From assembly GCF_003713065.1 (NCBI RefSeq), contig NZ_CP033433.1, positions 2,515,001 through 2,579,000 on the forward strand: DNA of 64,000 nt, written 5' to 3'. Numbering within the stretch: position 1 is the first letter of the stretch; each line of letters starts with the position of its first letter. The position numbers and the translations under genes are program-made. Below the pieces are notes generated by a model, which saw nothing but the letters and a program-made list of their open reading frames with translations, did no database searches and had not been told where the DNA came from. This stretch comes from Cohnella candidum (GTDB lineage: Bacteria; Bacillota; Bacilli; Paenibacillales; Paenibacillaceae). Shown one piece after another: positions 54,386 through 63,747 of this stretch.

Positions 54386-54736
54386 TTACCGTCCGCCGCC
54401 GGCGAGATGGAGATCCAGGTCCGCACGGATGCCGTCCTTGTCAAGCACTTGCGCGGCAAACGCGTTGCGATCCTCTCCGCCGCCATGGCTGGGACCGCTG
54501 AATAGCTTCATCGTCACGTCTTCGAAAGCTTCGTGAAGGTTATTGTCGTACCAGTCCACTTCCGTAGCCGCATCGTTGGACAGCACCCGAACGAGCTGGT
54601 ACCCTTTCGGGCCTTCCCGGAAATACGCAAGCAGGCTCGCGCAGCCGGGGTCGTCGGTCATCACTTCGACCTCCGCGACCCTCTGTCCCCCGACGTCGCG
54701 GATTCCGCGGAATGAGGCTTGTCTCACCGTCAACAT
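54386..54736 (-). CDS. Hypothetical protein, 116 aa
   Basis: I do not recognise this protein. It starts MLTVRQASFRGIRDVGG, looks soluble and acidic, and has a Gly/His patch (SGPSHGGGEDRN) and an Asp-rich C terminus (KDGIRADLDLHLAGGGR). No signal peptide, membrane segment or known motif is visible. The ATG at 54734-54736 is used because AAGGAGTGG precedes it, though slightly far; an upstream in-frame GTG overlaps that site. Monocistronic, divergent from asnB and convergent with eamA. Codon use matches the neighbours, so it is probably real. Confidence 0.65.
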   Translation of the reverse strand: MLTVRQASFRGIRDVGGQRVAEVEVMTDDPGCASLLAYFREGPKGYQLVRVLSNDAATEVDWYDNNLHEAFEDVTMKLFSGPSHGGGEDRNAFAAQVLDKDGIRADLDLHLAGGGR

Positions 54737-54866
54737 GTCTTCGCGTCCACTCCTTTCCGACACGGTTCGTTACGTATTTTCTCCCGCCGGACAGACATGT
54801 TATCCCTTTTTTCGCATATCCATCTTATGATCGGTTGATCGGTCCCACAGCGAGGGAGGGGAGCTT

Positions 54867-56723
54867 ATGTGCGGCATTACCGGATGGATCGACTGGAACG
54901 AGGATTTAACGAAACAAGCCGACACGATTGAGAAAATGACGGAAACCCTGGAGCTCCGCGGACCGGACGCTTCGGGCACCTGGCTGTCCCGCCACTGCGC
55001 CTTCGGCCACCGGCGGCTGTCCGTCATCGATCCCGCGAACGGGGCGCAGCCGATGGTCCGCCCGGTCAAATCGGCGGAGGAGCAGGATTGCGTCGTCGTT
55101 TACAACGGGGAGCTTTACAATGCGGGAGAATTGCGCGACGAGCTGGTCCGGCTCGGATACCGGTTTAGGACGACCTGCGACACCGAAGTGCTGCTGCTCA
55201 GTTACGTGGAGTGGGGACCGGCCTGCGTCGACAAGTTCAACGGAATCTTCGCGTTCGCCATCTGGCGGACCGACGAGGAAACGTTGTTCATGGCCCGGGA
55301 CCGCCTTGGCGTGAAGCCGTTGTTTTACCGCCATTCGGAAGGGAGGCTTCTGTTCGGGTCGGAGCCGAAGGCGATATTAGCACATCCGGAAGTTCCGGCG
55401 GAGGTGGATGCGGAAGGCTTGGCTGAGCTGTTCGTGATCGGGCCGGCCCGGACGCCCGGACACGGCGTGTGGCGGGGCATGCTCGAGCTCAAGCCGGGGC
55501 ATTGCCTGACCTACGACCGGAACGGACTGCGGACGACGGCTTACTGGAAGCTCGAAAGCCATCCTCACGAAGACGACGCGGACGCGACCGCGAAGCGAGT
55601 CGGCGAACTACTGTCCGATACGCTTGAAAGGCAGCTCGTGTCGGACGTCCCATTGTGCACGCTGCTATCGGGAGGGTTGGATTCGAGCGCGCTGACCGCC
55701 CTTGCGGTCCGCTATTACGAGAGGACGGGACAAGGGCGCGTCCATACGTTCTCCGTCGATTACGTGGACAACGACAAGCATTTCACGGCCCATGACTTTC
55801 AGCCGAACCCGGACGCCCCGTGGATCGAGCGGATGAGCCGCCACTTGGCCACCGAGCATCACGGAGTCCAGTTCGATACGCCGGAGCTGGCCGATTCGCT
55901 GGAAGCGGCCGTCCGGGCGAAAGATCTGCCCGGCATGGCGGATATCGACGCGTCGCTGTACCTTTTTTGCCGGGAAATCAAAAAGCATTCCACCGTCGCG
56001 ATCTCCGGGGAGGCGGCGGACGAAATTTTCGGCGGATACCCCTGGTTCCATCGGCAGGACGCTCTGGCGGCCGAAACGTTTCCCTGGTCCCTAGCCGCTT
56101 CGCTTCGTACCGGATTGCTTTCTCCCGAAATGAGACAGCTTCTTCGTCCCGAGGAGTATTTGGGAGACCGGTATGCGCAGGCGGTGGCCGAGGTGCCCCA
56201 TCTCGCCGGGGAAGACGAACAGAAGAGGCGCATGCGGCGGATGTCCTATTTGAACATTACCCGCTTCATGCCGACGCTGCTCGACCGGAAAGACCGGATG
56301 AGTATGGCGGTCGGGCTGGAGGTGCGCGTGCCTTATTGCGATCACCGGCTGGTCGAATACGTCTGGAACATCCCGTGGGAAATCAAAATGGCCGGAGACC
56401 GGGAAAAAGGCATTTTGCGGCGGTCGCTGGAAGGGGTCCTTCCGCACGACGTCCTCTACCGCAAGAAAAGCCCGTATCCCAAAACCCATAACCCCAACTA
56501 CCTGTCGACGGTTCGATCCCGCTTGCTGGAGAGGCTCGACGACCCTTCGTCGCCGCTGCTCCCGCTCATTGACGCGGATAAAATCAGGGAGATCGCGGCA
56601 ACGACGGACGCAAGCTCGCACCTGCCCTGGTTCGGGCAGTTAATGTCCGGCCCCCAGTTGTTCGCCTACCTGCTGCAAATGGAATACTGGCTGCGTCAGT
56701 ATAAGGTGAAAATCGTAGGCTAG
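54867..56723 (+). CDS. asnB: Asparagine synthase (glutamine-hydrolysing)
   Basis: Makes asparagine from aspartate, ATP and glutamine. 618 residues: the N-terminal nucleophile is Cys2 in MCGITGWIDW, followed by the glutaminase domain (LRGPDASGTW, VYNGELYN). The synthase domain has the ATP-pyrophosphatase loop SGGLDSS at 268-274 and the later DRMSMAVGLEVRVPYCDHRLVE. GGGAGGGGAGC precedes the ATG. It stands alone with a terminator after it. B. subtilis has three such genes; the length and N terminus fit AsnB-type better than the sporulation-linked AsnO, but this is not decisive. Confidence 0.95.
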   Translation: MCGITGWIDWNEDLTKQADTIEKMTETLELRGPDASGTWLSRHCAFGHRRLSVIDPANGAQPMVRPVKSAEEQDCVVVYNGELYNAGELRDELVRLGYRFRTTCDTEVLLLSYVEWGPACVDKFNGIFAFAIWRTDEETLFMARDRLGVKPLFYRHSEGRLLFGSEPKAILAHPEVPAEVDAEGLAELFVIGPARTPGHGVWRGMLELKPGHCLTYDRNGLRTTAYWKLESHPHEDDADATAKRVGELLSDTLERQLVSDVPLCTLLSGGLDSSALTALAVRYYERTGQGRVHTFSVDYVDNDKHFTAHDFQPNPDAPWIERMSRHLATEHHGVQFDTPELADSLEAAVRAKDLPGMADIDASLYLFCREIKKHSTVAISGEAADEIFGGYPWFHRQDALAAETFPWSLAASLRTGLLSPEMRQLLRPEEYLGDRYAQAVAEVPHLAGEDEQKRRMRRMSYLNITRFMPTLLDRKDRMSMAVGLEVRVPYCDHRLVEYVWNIPWEIKMAGDREKGILRRSLEGVLPHDVLYRKKSPYPKTHNPNYLSTVRSRLLERLDDPSSPLLPLIDADKIREIAATTDASSHLPWFGQLMSGPQLFAYLLQMEYWLRQYKVKIVG

Positions 56724-56743
56724 CCTTTTGGAACTTGGAACAG

Positions 56744-56783
56744 CAAAAACCTCCGGTTTCCCGCGTGGGGACCGGAGGTTTCC
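56744..56783. terminator. Bidirectional terminator between asnB and rdgB
   Basis: AAACCTCCGGT and ACCGGAGGTTT form an 11-bp stem. On the minus strand it runs into TTTTTGC, ending the gerM-rph-rdgB transcript. Confidence 0.85.
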
Positions 56784-56784
56784 G

Positions 56785-57429
56785 TCATCCGTTCGTTTCG
56801 ATGAGATCCAGCAGCTTGCGAAGAGCGCGTCCCCGGTGGCTGACGGCGTTCTTTTCGTCGACGGTCAATTCGGCCATGCTTTTGCCATATTCGGGAAGCC
56901 AGAAATACGGGTCGTATCCGAACCCTCCCGTACCTCTGGGCTCTGTCAGGATAAAGCCTTCGACCGTCCCTTCGGCTTCCAGATAAGACTCGTTGCCCGG
57001 CGAAAACAACACCAGCGAGCTGACGAAACGGGCGGGGCCGTAATCGCTTGGCCGTCCGCCGCCGTCGCCGGATTCGTTTTCCCGCGAACGGTCGGACAAC
57101 GCGCGCATCAGCTTGGCGTTGTTGTCCGCGTCGGTCGCATGCTCGCCCGCGTAACGGGCGGAATACACGCCGGGTTCGCCGCCGAGCGCATCCACGCAGA
57201 GACCGGAGTCGTCCGCCAGTACGGGGAGACCGAGGATCTCCGCCGCCGTCCGGGCTTTGATCATCGCGTTCTCGAAGAAGGTGGTTCCCGTCTCTTCGAT
57301 TTCCGGGATGCCGGCCGTTTCGTTCAAATCCCGCACTTCTATGCCGAGCTTGGAGAAGGCTTGGCGGAACTCCGTCGTCTTCCCCCGGTTGCGGGTCGCC
57401 ACGACGAGCAAGCCGCCGCGCCCGATCAT
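56785..57429 (-). CDS. rdgB: XTP/dITP diphosphatase
   Basis: House-cleaning pyrophosphatase removing deaminated purine nucleotides (HAM1/RdgB family). 214 residues with the substrate loop [13 protein letters not shown] at residues 9-21, [26 protein letters not shown] and the C-terminal [15 protein letters not shown] short Glu/Gly/Arg-rich insertion (about 112-128) sits before the FVSSLVL strand. Its start overlaps the rph stop by 4 nt, so they are translationally coupled. Confidence 0.97.
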   Translation of the reverse strand: MIGRGGLLVVATRNRGKTTEFRQAFSKLGIEVRDLNETAGIPEIEETGTTFFENAMIKARTAAEILGLPVLADDSGLCVDALGGEPGVYSARYAGEHATDADNNAKLMRALSDRSRENESGDGGGRPSDYGPARFVSSLVLFSPGNESYLEAEGTVEGFILTEPRGTGGFGYDPYFWLPEYGKSMAELTVDEKNAVSHRGRALRKLLDLIETNG

Positions 57430-58172
57430 CGTTTGGCCTCGCCGATCCGGATGCCGGCGTCTCCGAGCGTATCCTTCTGCCAGGCGATCAATTGCCGGAT
57501 GCCTTGTTCCGCGAGACCCAGCATGCCGTCCAGCTCCGCTCGGGAAAACGGGGATTCCTCACCGGTTCCCTGCACTTCAACGAAGGAGCCGGCCCCCGTC
57601 ATGACGACGTTCATATCGACCTTGGCCTTCGAGTCTTCCTCGTAGTTCAAGTCGAGCAGCACCTGCTCCTGCAGGACGCCGACGCTGACGGACGCGAGAA
57701 AATCGGCAAGCGGATAGCGCGCGAAAGAGACCGTTCCGGACAGCTTATGTATGGCGAGGGCAAGCGCGAGAAATCCTCCGGTTATGGACGTCGTCCGCGT
57801 TCCCCCGTCGGCTTGGAGCACGTCGCAGTCGATCGTGATCGTCCGTTCGCCGAGCGCGTCCAGCAGCACGACCGAGCGAAGCGCCCTGCCGATCAACCGC
57901 TGGATTTCCATCGTGCGGCCAACCTGTTTGCCTTTGATCGACTCCCGTTGGTTCCGGCTTTGGGTCGCCCTCGGCAGCATCGCGTACTCCGCCGTGACCC
58001 AGCCTTTGCCTTGTCCTTTCAGGAAAGGAGGGACCCGTTCGTCGACCGACGCCGTGCAGAGCACTTTCGTGTCTCCGGCTTCGATCAGCACCGAGCCCTC
58101 CGCGTATTTGTTGGGTTGCAATGTCACCTTAAACGGGCGCAGTTCGTCTGGCTGCCTTCCGTCGGCCCTCAT
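57426..58172 (-). CDS. rph: Ribonuclease PH
   Basis: Phosphorolytic 3'-5' exoribonuclease that trims tRNA 3' ends. 248 residues beginning [16 protein letters not shown]; conserved segments are [44 protein letters not shown] and [22 protein letters not shown]. The ATG at 58170-58172 follows AGGAGGAAAACAC. It lies between gerM and rdgB, the B. subtilis order. Confidence 0.98.
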   Translation of the reverse strand: MRADGRQPDELRPFKVTLQPNKYAEGSVLIEAGDTKVLCTASVDERVPPFLKGQGKGWVTAEYAMLPRATQSRNQRESIKGKQVGRTMEIQRLIGRALRSVVLLDALGERTITIDCDVLQADGGTRTTSITGGFLALALAIHKLSGTVSFARYPLADFLASVSVGVLQEQVLLDLNYEEDSKAKVDMNVVMTGAGSFVEVQGTGEESPFSRAELDGMLGLAEQGIRQLIAWQKDTLGDAGIRIGEAKR

Positions 58173-58270
58173 GTGTTTTCCTCCTACCGTACCTTGCATG
58201 GGTTCAAAACCTCTCCCATTTTACCAAAGTCGGGCAGGAAAAGCACACGCGGAGCGGAGCCGAAGCGCGA

Positions 58271-59407
58271 TCAGCGTTCAAGCATGTTCACGGCGGCGGG
58301 CCGGGTGACCGGACGGTCGTAGGAGCGCTGATCCGAATCGAGGAAGGAATCGTCGCCGTTGATCGCCACTTTGACCTGAGGGGTCCCCGCCGCTTCGGTC
58401 ATCGTCAGCACGATCGCCTCCATCATGTCGGAGGGCACCGGCTTCTTCGCCGACCATTCGTCGTCCCGCAGCGAGACGTTTACCGTATCGGCGAGCGGCT
58501 TCAGTCCGTCGACGGTGAAGCCCGGTTGAACCACGGCTTGCAGGGATTTCGTGTCCGACGGGCCTTTGATCAGTTCGTCCAAAGCGGCGCGCATCCGGTC
58601 GGGCGTCCGGTCGATCAGGCGCGTCACCGGCACGAAATAGCCGTCGCCGTTGGCCGATCTGGCGGAGAAGTACAGGGTCACGCCCATCGAATGGGCAATC
58701 TTCACGCCTTTGGCTTCCTCGACGTTGATGCCGATGCCCCGGGTCAATACTTCGTCTACCGGCATTTTGGAAGCCGGAAGCGAGCGGATCGTTCGGCCAC
58801 CGACGGACAGCTTCACCTTATCCATGCCGGGAAGCTCCGTCATCGTCCAGACGACGGCTTCGAGCATTTTGCGCTCTTCGTTGGCCGGCATGGCCGGAAG
58901 CGGATCGGCGAAGTCGATCGACACCGTGCCCGAGTCCGTATCCAGCTTTACGGAGTCAACCTTCGCGCCCTCTGGCAGAACCGCGGAGAAGCCCTCGGGC
59001 AGCTGGTCGATGCGCTTCGGGTCTTTCGTCAGCCAGGTCATGGCGGTTTCCGCGCCGGCTTGTACGGATTCCGAAGCGGGCGTTTCCCCGGAAGGGAGGC
59101 GCAGCGTCATGGGAGCGAGGTAGCCTTTCTCGTCGAGCAGGTACACGGTGACGGAATCCTCGGGCGCGACTTGTCCGACGGTCGGTTTGACGGGCGTTTC
59201 GCCGGTAAGCGACGGGGTCGCGGTCCCGTCCGCCGTTCCTTCCGCCTGCTGCAGCATGGCTTCCTCGATTTGGGAAGGCGGCGGATCGATGGCGGCCGAC
59301 TTGCCTTCCGAACTTCCGATAGACGAACAAGCGGACACGAGCGGTATCAGCAGCAGCACGGTTGACCATCTTAGAGGTTTAAGGCGATTGCCGATCTTAC
59401 GGTTCAT
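58271..59407 (-). CDS. gerM: Spore germination lipoprotein GerM
   Basis: Sporulation and germination protein. 378 residues: signal peptide with lipobox PLVSAC (Cys about 27), a Ser/Pro linker, and two GerMN domains (about 85-215 and 235-370), each with the pattern of a VTVYLLDEKG or VTLYFSARSANG strand followed by MTWLTKDP or ALDELIKGP. In B. subtilis gerM is sigmaE-dependent and its product acts at the engulfing membrane complex. The ATG at 59405-59407 follows GGGAGGAAACG. It precedes rph-rdgB. Confidence 0.95.
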   Translation of the reverse strand: MNRKIGNRLKPLRWSTVLLLIPLVSACSSIGSSEGKSAAIDPPPSQIEEAMLQQAEGTADGTATPSLTGETPVKPTVGQVAPEDSVTVYLLDEKGYLAPMTLRLPSGETPASESVQAGAETAMTWLTKDPKRIDQLPEGFSAVLPEGAKVDSVKLDTDSGTVSIDFADPLPAMPANEERKMLEAVVWTMTELPGMDKVKLSVGGRTIRSLPASKMPVDEVLTRGIGINVEEAKGVKIAHSMGVTLYFSARSANGDGYFVPVTRLIDRTPDRMRAALDELIKGPSDTKSLQAVVQPGFTVDGLKPLADTVNVSLRDDEWSAKKPVPSDMMEAIVLTMTEAAGTPQVKVAINGDDSFLDSDQRSYDRPVTRPAAVNMLER

Positions 59408-59485
59408 GGCGTTTCCTCCCGAACGGGCGGCGGGTGAGCGGGCGCCCAGGGCGCCGCCGTTCCGCCTTCTCCCTTTTTGTAGTAC

Positions 59486-59515
59486 TATGTATACGAGCCC
59501 CCGGGGCAAATATGT
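59486..59515 (-). promoter_or_regulatory. Candidate sigmaE promoter of gerM
   Basis: Minus-strand ACATATT (59509-59515) and TATACATA (59486-59493) with 15-nt spacing resemble the sigmaE consensus. It lies about 80 nt upstream of gerM in the divergent intergenic region. Confidence 0.55.
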
Positions 59516-59577
59516 ATGTTTGTCCGAATCGAAGGACGAGCGGCGGGAGCCCAAAGTTTCGGAAAGAGGTGTTGTGT

Positions 59578-60135
59578 TTGTCCAGACCGAACTTGTATCG
59601 TCTCAACAGCAAAGAAGTCGCCCGAGCCACCGAAGAGTGGCTGACCCAACGAGGCGTAAGCAAGGAGCAAATCGGACAGCTGGTCATGCTGCTCCAAAAA
59701 GACTACTTCCCCGAGCTGACGCTGGAAGAGTGCGTCGTGAACGTAGAAGCGGTGCTGTCCAAGCGGGAAGTCCAAAATGCGGTATTGACCGGCATCCAAC
59801 TCGATATTCTGGCGGAGGAAGGCAAGCTGCTGCCGCCGCTGCAAGACATGATCAAGTACGACGAAGGCCTGTACGGCTGCGACGAAGTGCTGGCCCTCAG
59901 CATCGTCAACGTGTACGGCAGCATCGGGTTCACGAACTTCGGCTACATCGACAAGTTCAAGCCCGGCGTCCTGAAGAAGCTGAACGATAAGTCGGACGGG
60001 AACATCCACACTTTCCTCGACGACATCGTCGGCGCCATCGCGGCCGCGGCGTCCAGCCGCATCGCTCACCGCAAGCAAGCGGAACGCGAAGCGGTGGCGG
60101 AAGGGCTCGAGCAGGCCGGGGAAGCGGGAGAATAA
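59578..60135 (+). CDS. YutG-type phosphatidylglycerophosphatase A family protein
   Basis: 185 residues; family motifs are LTLEECVVNVEAVLSKREVQNA, LTGIQLDILAEE, DEGLYGCDEVLALSIVNVYG and NDKSDGNIHTFLDDIVGAIAAAASSR. It resembles B. subtilis YutG, a PgpA/CobZ-related phosphatase linked to phosphatidylglycerol synthesis, though it is soluble. The start is TTG at 59578-59580, with AGAGGTG upstream; the longer open frame upstream overlaps the gerM promoter and is rejected. The C-terminal 15 residues are Glu/Ala-rich. Monocistronic. Confidence 0.88.
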   Translation: MSRPNLYRLNSKEVARATEEWLTQRGVSKEQIGQLVMLLQKDYFPELTLEECVVNVEAVLSKREVQNAVLTGIQLDILAEEGKLLPPLQDMIKYDEGLYGCDEVLALSIVNVYGSIGFTNFGYIDKFKPGVLKKLNDKSDGNIHTFLDDIVGAIAAAASSRIAHRKQAEREAVAEGLEQAGEAGE

Positions 60136-60146
60136 CGCGAAATGCG

Positions 60147-60178
60147 AAAAAGGCTGTGCCGGATGGCACAGCCTTTTT
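60147..60178. terminator. Bidirectional terminator
   Basis: AAAAAGGCTGTGCC-ggat-GGCACAGCCTTTTT lies between the convergent YutG-type and metallo-hydrolase genes. Confidence 0.92.
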
Positions 60179-60195
60179 GTATGCGGAGGCGGCGG

Positions 60196-61167
60196 CTACT
60201 TTCGCTGCCAGCTGCCGCGGTCACGAGCGAGCACGCCGCGGGTCTCGAGCAGGATGAGATGCGCGATCGTTTCCGCGAGCGCGAACCGGAGATTGTGCAA
60301 GTTGCCGCGCAGATGGGTCCCGAACAACCGCTCGCAGACGTCGAATGAGCTGATCTTTTCGTCGCCGATCCCCTCGGCGATTTTATCCAGCCTGCGCTCG
60401 TGATGGCGGAGCAGCTCGTCCACCCGCTCGCGGAAACCGCCGAACGGGTCCCGGTGCCCGGGATAAGCGGCTTCGACGTCCAGCTCCCGCATCGATTCCA
60501 GGCTCGAAAGATACGAAGCCAGCGGATTTCCGTCGCCGCCCGGCATCCATCCGATGTTCGGCGAGATATCAGGCAGCACTTGGTCCCCGCAAATCAGGCG
60601 CTTGCCGGTTCGGTCGTAGAACGAGAGATGCCCCGGCGCATGTCCTTCTCCCGCGACCGGCTCCCAATCTACGCCCCCCATGGCGACCGGTTTCCCCGCC
60701 TCCAGATAGCGCACCTCTTCCGGCTGGGGGGAAACGCGTTCCCGGAATCCCAGCAAATGCGCCTGCATCTCCCGTGCCAGCTCGGACGGAAGCCCGTGCT
60801 CCCGGAACGCTTCGAGCATCTCGCCGGAATAGGTCTCGTTCTCCCCCCACATGCGGACGGCCGCCGCCCTGGCGGTTTCCGACATCCATACGTTCGCGCC
60901 CGTGCGCTCGCGAAACCATCCCGCCAATCCGTAATGGTCGGGATGGTGATGCGTCAGCACGATTTTCGCGATCCTGTTCCAAGACACAGGGGCCTCCTCC
61001 ATAAACGCCGTCCAAATCCGTTCCGTCTCCGACGTTCGGAGACCCGGATCGATCAGCGTCCAGCCTTCCGGACCCGGCAGCAAATACGCGTTTACCCACT
61101 TCAGCGAATAAGGCAGGGGAATCTTCACCTGCAGCCAGCCATCCGGGTGTTCGATTCCCGTCGACAT
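60196..61167 (-). CDS. Metallo-beta-lactamase-fold hydrolase
   Basis: 323 residues. The zinc motif THHHPDHYG follows NRIAKIVLTH; further ligands lie in GEGHAPGHLSFY, the LICGDQVLPD strand and the AYPGHRDPFG segment. The C-terminal extension of about 85 residues with a helical FRERVDELLRHHERRLDKI region matches the lactonase/thioesterase-like subgroup (RNase Z and glyoxalase II relatives) rather than true beta-lactamases. Substrate unknown. It begins 6 nt after the fni stop, so the two form an operon. Confidence 0.9.
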   Translation of the reverse strand: MSTGIEHPDGWLQVKIPLPYSLKWVNAYLLPGPEGWTLIDPGLRTSETERIWTAFMEEAPVSWNRIAKIVLTHHHPDHYGLAGWFRERTGANVWMSETARAAAVRMWGENETYSGEMLEAFREHGLPSELAREMQAHLLGFRERVSPQPEEVRYLEAGKPVAMGGVDWEPVAGEGHAPGHLSFYDRTGKRLICGDQVLPDISPNIGWMPGGDGNPLASYLSSLESMRELDVEAAYPGHRDPFGGFRERVDELLRHHERRLDKIAEGIGDEKISSFDVCERLFGTHLRGNLHNLRFALAETIAHLILLETRGVLARDRGSWQRK

Positions 61168-61173
61168 CGATCG

Positions 61174-62235
61174 TTACTCCTCCCCGAAACTCTCCCAAAT
61201 GCGTTTGTCCCGAATCATTCCCGGCGCGCGCAGGTCCCGCAGCTCCCGGGCTCCGGAAGCGAACATCGCGATCCGCAGCTCCGATTCGACCCGTTCCAGC
61301 CGTCCTTGGACGTCCCCGCCCGTGGCAGCTTCTTTCAGCAGCGAACGCCCGAATCCGGCCATGTCGCCGCCGAGCGCGATCGCTTTCGCAGCGTCGACCC
61401 CGTTGCGAAGCCCCCCGCTCGCGATCAAGGGCATATCCGGCAGCTTGCGGCGGATTTCCAACAAGCAGTCCGCCGTGGGCATTCCCCAATCGGCGAACGC
61501 TTCGGCGGCCTCCCGGAGCAGCGGATCCGCCTGCCGGAATTTCTCTACCTGGCTCCAGGACGTGCCTCCCGCTCCCGCTACATCGATGAACGCCGCGCCC
61601 GCCTCGGCGAGCCTGCGCGCGGCGGCACCGTCGATGCCCCATCCGACTTCCTTGATGCCTACCGGCACGGGAAGCCGCTTGCATACCTCTTCGACCCGCT
61701 TGTACAAACCGCGGAAATCCGTGTCGCCGCCCGGCTGGAACACTTCCTGCAGCGCGTTCATATGGATGACCAGCGCATCCGCTTCGGCCATCTCCACCGC
61801 CCTCAGGCAATCGTCCGGCCCGATGCCGCAATTGAGCTGAACCCCGCCGATATTCGCGAGGATCGGAATCGTCGGCGCTTCGCGCCGCACGCGGAACGTG
61901 GCGGCCAGTTCCTCCTTCTCCAACGCGGCGCGCATGGAGCCGAGCCCCATCGCCCATCCCCGTGCTTCTGCGGCTTCCGCGAAACGCCGGTTGACCTCTC
62001 CGGCTTCCCCCGTCCCACCGGTCATGCTGCTGATCAAAAGAGGCGTTCGCACGGTTTTCCCCAAGAAAACGGTCTCGATCCTCACATCCGAGAACGCCAT
62101 TTCGGGAAACGCGGCGTGCCGAAGCCGGTAATTTTCCAAGCCCGTCGACACGCCGCGGCCCTGCACGGCCTCTTCCAAGCATATCCGAATGTGCTCCGCC
62201 TTGCGCCGTGACGTTCTGTCCGACCCTGTTTCCAT
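61174..62235 (-). CDS. fni: Isopentenyl-diphosphate delta-isomerase, type 2
   Basis: FMN- and NADPH-dependent isomerase interconverting IPP and DMAPP. 353 residues: the N-terminal RRKAEHIRICLEE, PLLISSMTGGTGEAG, GLGSMRAAL, QLNCGIGPDDCLRAVEM, HMNALQEVFQPGGDTDF, KEVGWGIDGAAA and the C-terminal LIASGGLRNGVDAAKAIALGGD FMN-phosphate site are all present. The second of two ATGs (62233-62235) is chosen since GGGGAG directly abuts the first. Works with IspG, encoded elsewhere in this window, in isoprenoid supply. Confidence 0.96.
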   Translation of the reverse strand: METGSDRTSRRKAEHIRICLEEAVQGRGVSTGLENYRLRHAAFPEMAFSDVRIETVFLGKTVRTPLLISSMTGGTGEAGEVNRRFAEAAEARGWAMGLGSMRAALEKEELAATFRVRREAPTIPILANIGGVQLNCGIGPDDCLRAVEMAEADALVIHMNALQEVFQPGGDTDFRGLYKRVEEVCKRLPVPVGIKEVGWGIDGAAARRLAEAGAAFIDVAGAGGTSWSQVEKFRQADPLLREAAEAFADWGMPTADCLLEIRRKLPDMPLIASGGLRNGVDAAKAIALGGDMAGFGRSLLKEAATGGDVQGRLERVESELRIAMFASGARELRDLRAPGMIRDKRIWESFGEE

Positions 62236-62379
62236 TGCTGTCATCTCCCCGCGGCGGTCATTCGGCCAATCACCGATAACTAGATGTCCTCATATGATGG
62301 AGTATTGTCGCGAGCGCCCGGAAAGGCGGCCCGCGAAAGATTTGGCCATGGCCGAGAAACGGTGGAAGGAGAACCCCGT

Positions 62380-63747
62380 ATGTCCGCCCCCAAAATCAAC
62401 GTCCAGGCCATCAGCTCCGGCATTCTGTCCGACGACGTCCTCATGCTGGGGGAACCGCTGATGAAGAGGTCGAAAATACCGGCCGGTCAGCCCCTCACGC
62501 TGCAGTTCGGTTCTTTTCGCCACTCCGTCACCGTCATTCCCGTACCGCGTTACGAAGGACTGAGAATCAGTCAGACGCTGTTCCGCAGAATGGGCCTCCA
62601 ATCCGGAAGCTCCCTCCGGCTGCAGTACCAAGCCTCCTCCAGGACCCTGTCGCTCGGGCCCTTGATCGGCGTGCTCGTCAGCCGGGAATATCCCCATCAG
62701 CCGGATAAACCATTCGGCGATATCACGATGTTTTGCCGGGAACTGACCGATGCTTGCCGCAAACAAGGCGCATACGTTTATTTTTTCACTCCGGGCGCCC
62801 TTGGGTCAAGTCAGACGGCCGTGGAGGGCTGGGTGTACAACGACGGTTGGCAGCGCATGACGCTCCCCGTGCCCAACGTCGTCAACAACCGGCTTACTTC
62901 CCGTAAATTGGAGAATCTGCCGGACGTCCAGCAGTTCATGAAAGAAATCACCTCACGCTACGGTTCCCGGGTGTTCAACGAAAAATTTCTCGACAAATCG
63001 GAAGTGTTCGACGCGCTCAAGAAAGACGCGAACCTTCGCCGCTATTTGCCGGAGTCCCACTCTCTGAGGGATTTCTCCATGTTCCGCAGCATGTGCTCCC
63101 GTTACGCCAGCGTCTTCTTGAAACCCGTGCGCGGAAGCCTCGGCAAAGGAATCATCCGGCTGACGCGTTTAGGTCCGGAAAGCTGGCAAGCGTCGTATGC
63201 TACCGTGAACGGAACCCGAAAAATGAATTTCGCTAACTTGACGAAGCTTTACGCCTCCATCTCCGGAAAGATGAAGTCGGTTCACTATCTGATCCAGCAA
63301 GGGCTCGATCTCATCGAAATCGGCGGCCGTCCGGTCGATTTCCGGGCGTTAACTCAAAAGAACGCGGTCGGGGAATGGACGGTCACATCCGTCGTGAGCC
63401 GCACGGCGGGCAGCGATCACTTCGTGTCGAACCTGGCCCGCGGAGGCACCCTCTCGAAAACCCGCGAAGCGCTGGTCAAATCCAATCTTCCCGCCGTATT
63501 CCGGGGAGACGCTTCCGCGCGCCTTCACCGCGCGGCGCTGGACATCGCCAAGGGGATCGACGCTTACATCCCTGCCCATTTCGGCGAGCTCGGCATCGAC
63601 CTCGCGATCGACACGAACGGCCGCGTCTGGCTGCTTGAGGTGAACTCCAAGCCTTCCAAGAACGACAACACACCATTAACAGAGGGGAAAATCCGCCCTT
63701 CGGTGCGGATGATGATTCAATATGCGAGATATTTATCCGGATTCTGA
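62380..63747 (+). CDS. YheC/YheD family ATP-grasp-like protein
   Basis: 455 residues. A first part (1-100) resembles the N-terminal beta region of these proteins. It is followed by LIGVLVSREYPHQPDKPFGD, WVYNDGWQRMTLPVPNVVNNRLTSR, and an ATP-grasp-like C-terminal half with VFLKPVRGSLGKGIIRL, PVDFRALTQKNAVGEW and LGIDLAIDTNGRVWLLEVNSKPSK. B. subtilis YheC and YheD are spore-associated proteins; YheD localises around the forespore. The ATG at 62380-62382 follows AAGGAG. The stop overlaps the next YheC/YheD gene. Biochemical activity is unproven. Confidence 0.9.
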   Translation: MSAPKINVQAISSGILSDDVLMLGEPLMKRSKIPAGQPLTLQFGSFRHSVTVIPVPRYEGLRISQTLFRRMGLQSGSSLRLQYQASSRTLSLGPLIGVLVSREYPHQPDKPFGDITMFCRELTDACRKQGAYVYFFTPGALGSSQTAVEGWVYNDGWQRMTLPVPNVVNNRLTSRKLENLPDVQQFMKEITSRYGSRVFNEKFLDKSEVFDALKKDANLRRYLPESHSLRDFSMFRSMCSRYASVFLKPVRGSLGKGIIRLTRLGPESWQASYATVNGTRKMNFANLTKLYASISGKMKSVHYLIQQGLDLIEIGGRPVDFRALTQKNAVGEWTVTSVVSRTAGSDHFVSNLARGGTLSKTREALVKSNLPAVFRGDASARLHRAALDIAKGIDAYIPAHFGELGIDLAIDTNGRVWLLEVNSKPSKNDNTPLTEGKIRPSVRMMIQYARYLSGF

